Below, piece after piece: positions 62,144-64,000 of a DNA stretch of 64,000 nucleotides. The position numbers were made by a program, and so were the translations under genes. Origin of the DNA: JABDIY01 sp963803875 (GTDB lineage Bacteria; Actinomycetota; Acidimicrobiia; Acidimicrobiales; SZUA-35); NCBI GenBank assembly GCA_963803875.1, contig CAWDOA010000016.1, forward strand, positions 186,001-250,000. Direction: 5' to 3'. Positions within the stretch are counted from its first letter, which is position 1, and every line of letters begins with the position of its first letter. Under the pieces are notes generated by a model. That model worked only from the letters and a program-made list of their open reading frames with translations. It was not told where the DNA came from and searched no databases.

Positions 62144-63503
62144 ACATGCTGGACAAGATCGCGGGCAGCATCACGAGTCCCATCGCAATGAACCCCCACC
62201 GATACGCGCCGAGAAGGTTCGAGGCGGGAGCATCCTCGCCTCCGGCGGCATCGATTCGGAGTGCGATCACCGTTGCCGCCAACGCCACGCCACCGGCGAA
62301 GGCAAACTGCCGTTGGGTGTTGAAGACTGAGGTGGCCCTGCCGGTCTCTTGGTTGGAGATCGTGGCGTACACGGCGGTCTGGATGGAGACAAACACCATG
62401 CCCATCGCCAACCCACGAATCAGTGATGCGGTCCCGATCAACCACAGCGGCGTGTCGAGGTCGAAGAGGGCGAAGGAGCCGGTCACCGCTGCTGTCACCG
62501 CAGCACCCGAGATCAAGAGCCGGCGGGGTCCGACCGCTTTGTAGACCCGCTTGCCGATGAGGGTGGAGATCAGGAAGATGCCCGCAGCCTGAGGAGCCTG
62601 GGCGAGACCCGATTCGGTAGCGGAGAACCCCCGCAGGTCCTGGAGGTACAGGGGAACCACGAAGATCCACCCGAAGAAGCCGGCGTAGATCATCGACGAG
62701 GTGATGTTGATCGTGCGGAACAGCCGGTCACCGAACAGCCGCAGTGCCAGCAGAGGCTGATCCAATCGTAGTTCGACGACCACCAGCGCGATCAGGGCGA
62801 GAGATCCGACAGTTGCTGCCCCGATGATGGGAGCGGAGAGCCAGCCGAAATCGGGTCCGGTTGAGAGGGCGAAGATCAGGAGCGAGACACCTGTGGCGGA
62901 CAACAGGAGACCGGCACCATCCAGCCGCCCCGGTTGTGCCTGGGTTTCTTCCCGCAGCCAGAACCAGCCGAGGCTGATGCCAGCTAGTCCGATGGGCAGG
63001 TTGATCAGGAAGATCCACCGCCACGACGCGTTGTCGACCAGGACACCACCGAGGACAGGCCCGATGGCGGGTGCAACGACGACAACGCTGAGTACGCCGA
63101 CGGTTGCCGTAGCCCGTTCGGCGAGTGGAAAGGCCCGAAACAACATGGCACTACCGATCGGGGTGATGAGGCCGGCGCCCATGCCCTGAAGGACCCGCGA
63201 TGTGATCAGCTGGGCGAGCGATTGCGACGCACCGCAGAACAGAGATCCGACGACAAAGATCGTCAGCGCAGTCAGAAACATCCGCTTGGTCCCGAATCGG
63301 TCTCCAAGCCAGCCGGCGGCCGGAATCACCGAGGCCAGCGTGAGCAGGTACGCCAGCGCGACCCACTCGATGTCGGTGGTAGGGACGCCGAACTGCCGAG
63401 CCAGTGTTGGAAGGGCCACGTTGACTGCGGTTCCGTCGATGATCGTCATCGACAGTCCGAGAACGTAGACCGCCATGACCCGGTACTTGTACTGGCTCAA
63501 CAC
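62088..63503 (-). CDS. DHA2-family MFS transporter
   Basis: A 471-residue, 14-helix type exporter: MTIIDGTAVNVALPTLARQF, GWLGDRFGTKRMFLTAL, and motif C GPVLGGVLVDNASWRW. Members expel drugs or metabolites. It follows another DHA2 gene 24 bases upstream and converges on the HTTM gene. Confidence 0.92.
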   Translation of the reverse strand: MLSQYKYRVMAVYVLGLSMTIIDGTAVNVALPTLARQFGVPTTDIEWVALAYLLTLASVIPAAGWLGDRFGTKRMFLTALTIFVVGSLFCGASQSLAQLITSRVLQGMGAGLITPIGSAMLFRAFPLAERATATVGVLSVVVVAPAIGPVLGGVLVDNASWRWIFLINLPIGLAGISLGWFWLREETQAQPGRLDGAGLLLSATGVSLLIFALSTGPDFGWLSAPIIGAATVGSLALIALVVVELRLDQPLLALRLFGDRLFRTINITSSMIYAGFFGWIFVVPLYLQDLRGFSATESGLAQAPQAAGIFLISTLIGKRVYKAVGPRRLLISGAAVTAAVTGSFALFDLDTPLWLIGTASLIRGLAMGMVFVSIQTAVYATISNQETGRATSVFNTQRQFAFAGGVALAATVIALRIDAAGGEDAPASNLLGAYRWGFIAMGLVMLPAILSSMFIHDEDAAATRGLAPASG

Positions 63504-63527
63504 CGGTTGTCACTCACTGGGCGAACC

Positions 63528-64000
63528 CTATCGACCGTCGAAAGGTGAGGATTCCTCTGCTGGAATCTTGACAACGGCAGGGTTCACGGATTGCCGACGT
63601 AGTCCGAGGAGGGGAACTACAGCGAGGAACATCACCGCCAAGGACACCAGGGTGACGGTTCCAAATCCCTGGCGAACTGCGTCGGCAATGGCCGGGCCGG
63701 CCTCGATCTCCTCGCCCGCCAGCAGTTGCTGAACCGGTTCGACCGAACCGAGCTCACGACCGACGACGAGCAGCAGGATGGCACCACCTGCGGCGCTTCC
63801 GATCGTGAATCCCTGATTGCGCATGAACTGGTGTGCCGCTCCCGCACGACCGATCTGTTGGGGTTCGGTTGCAGCCCGCAGCATTGTGAGTGCGGAGTTG
63901 GTGGCCAGCCCGATTCCCACACCGGACGCAAACAACCCGGCAAAGATTCCGATAACCGAACTGTCGGTCCAGGCGAAGGCGGCGGTGATCACGGAGCCAA
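63528..64000 (-). CDS. C-terminal part of a DHA2-family MFS transporter
   Basis: The open frame runs off the right edge, so the start is outside the window. The visible C-terminal helices (IGIFAGLFASGVGIGLATNS, GSAAGGAILLLVVG, LAVMFLAVVPLLGL) match DHA2 exporters, including a ARGAGAAHQF-like RAGAAHQFMRNQGFTIG block. It is in line with the complete MFS gene at 62088. Confidence 0.85.
   Translation of the reverse strand, partial: GSVITAAFAWTDSSVIGIFAGLFASGVGIGLATNSALTMLRAATEPQQIGRAGAAHQFMRNQGFTIGSAAGGAILLLVVGRELGSVEPVQQLLAGEEIEAGPAIADAVRQGFGTVTLVSLAVMFLAVVPLLGLRRQSVNPAVVKIPAEESSPFDGR

Overview
The window is a GC-rich chromosomal segment of an actinobacterium, carrying the replication origin. 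Gene order matches the mycobacterial origin neighbourhood: rpmH-rnpA-yidD-yidC-jag-rsmG-parA-parB on one side and dnaA-dnaN-recF-DUF721-gyrB-gyrA-tRNA-Ile on the other. A second actinobacterial block (DUF5318-PBP-rpsF-ssb-rpsR-rplI-dnaB) and a third (CCA transferase, DUF6049, sigM-like factor with anti-sigma, trxB) are also present. The overall gene set (4-base GTGA/ATGA overlaps, GTG starts, DUF58/MoxR operon, MDMPI and CaiB/BaiF proteins, C-minus ribosomal proteins) suggests a member of the Acidimicrobiia, but this placement is inference, not a database match.

Layout. 0-5.1 kb: methylmalonyl-CoA mutase small subunit and MeaB chaperone, then a Nudix hydrolase, a membrane-anchored unknown, an MFS transporter and a small membrane protein. 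5.1-5.7 kb: a repeat-filled gap. 5.7-14.5 kb: dnaB, rplI, rpsR, ssb, rpsF, a bifunctional PBP, DUF5318, CCA transferase and an HDAC-family deacetylase, almost all on the minus strand. 14.5-21.9 kb (plus): GNAT, DUF6049, a Ser/Thr kinase, ECF sigma and anti-sigma factor, trxB. 21.9-22.5 kb: three tandem units of about 184 bp between convergent trxB and trxA. 22.5-29.1 kb (minus): trxA, parB, parA, an HTH/coiled-coil gene holding a parS site, rsmG, jag, yidC, yidD, rnpA, rpmH. 29.1-39.9 kb (plus): dnaA, origin, dnaN, recF, dciA-like, gyrB, gyrA, TadE-like, DUF3566. 40-41 kb: tRNA-Ile, another repeat array, a lipoprotein and a strong hairpin. 41-45.5 kb (minus): a FliA/WhiG-type sigma factor, a three-gene coupled operon, an acyltransferase, rpmG and rpmB. 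45.7-55.4 kb: an M23 peptidase with DUF4214, then minus-strand DUF58/MoxR/DUF4129 operon, rRNA methyltransferase, DUF2339 and an orphan DNA methyltransferase. 55.4-64 kb: tRNA-Arg, a GH16 enzyme, DUF2510 protein, tRNA-Ser, a CitE-like lyase with a class III CoA-transferase, an HTTM protein and two DHA2 MFS transporters.

The replication genes form a connected set: DnaA and its boxes, the clamp, a DciA-type loader next to recF, DnaB with an inverted DnaA-box pair at its promoter, SSB, gyrase and ParAB. Two points need care. At least five conserved genes (cobalamin subunit, ssb, a membrane protein, GH16, CitE-like), and probably a sixth next to parA, are split by single-base shifts. Since ssb is essential, sequence errors are the simplest explanation. 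In addition, a dispersed intergenic repeat family with a shared core recurs in three gaps.
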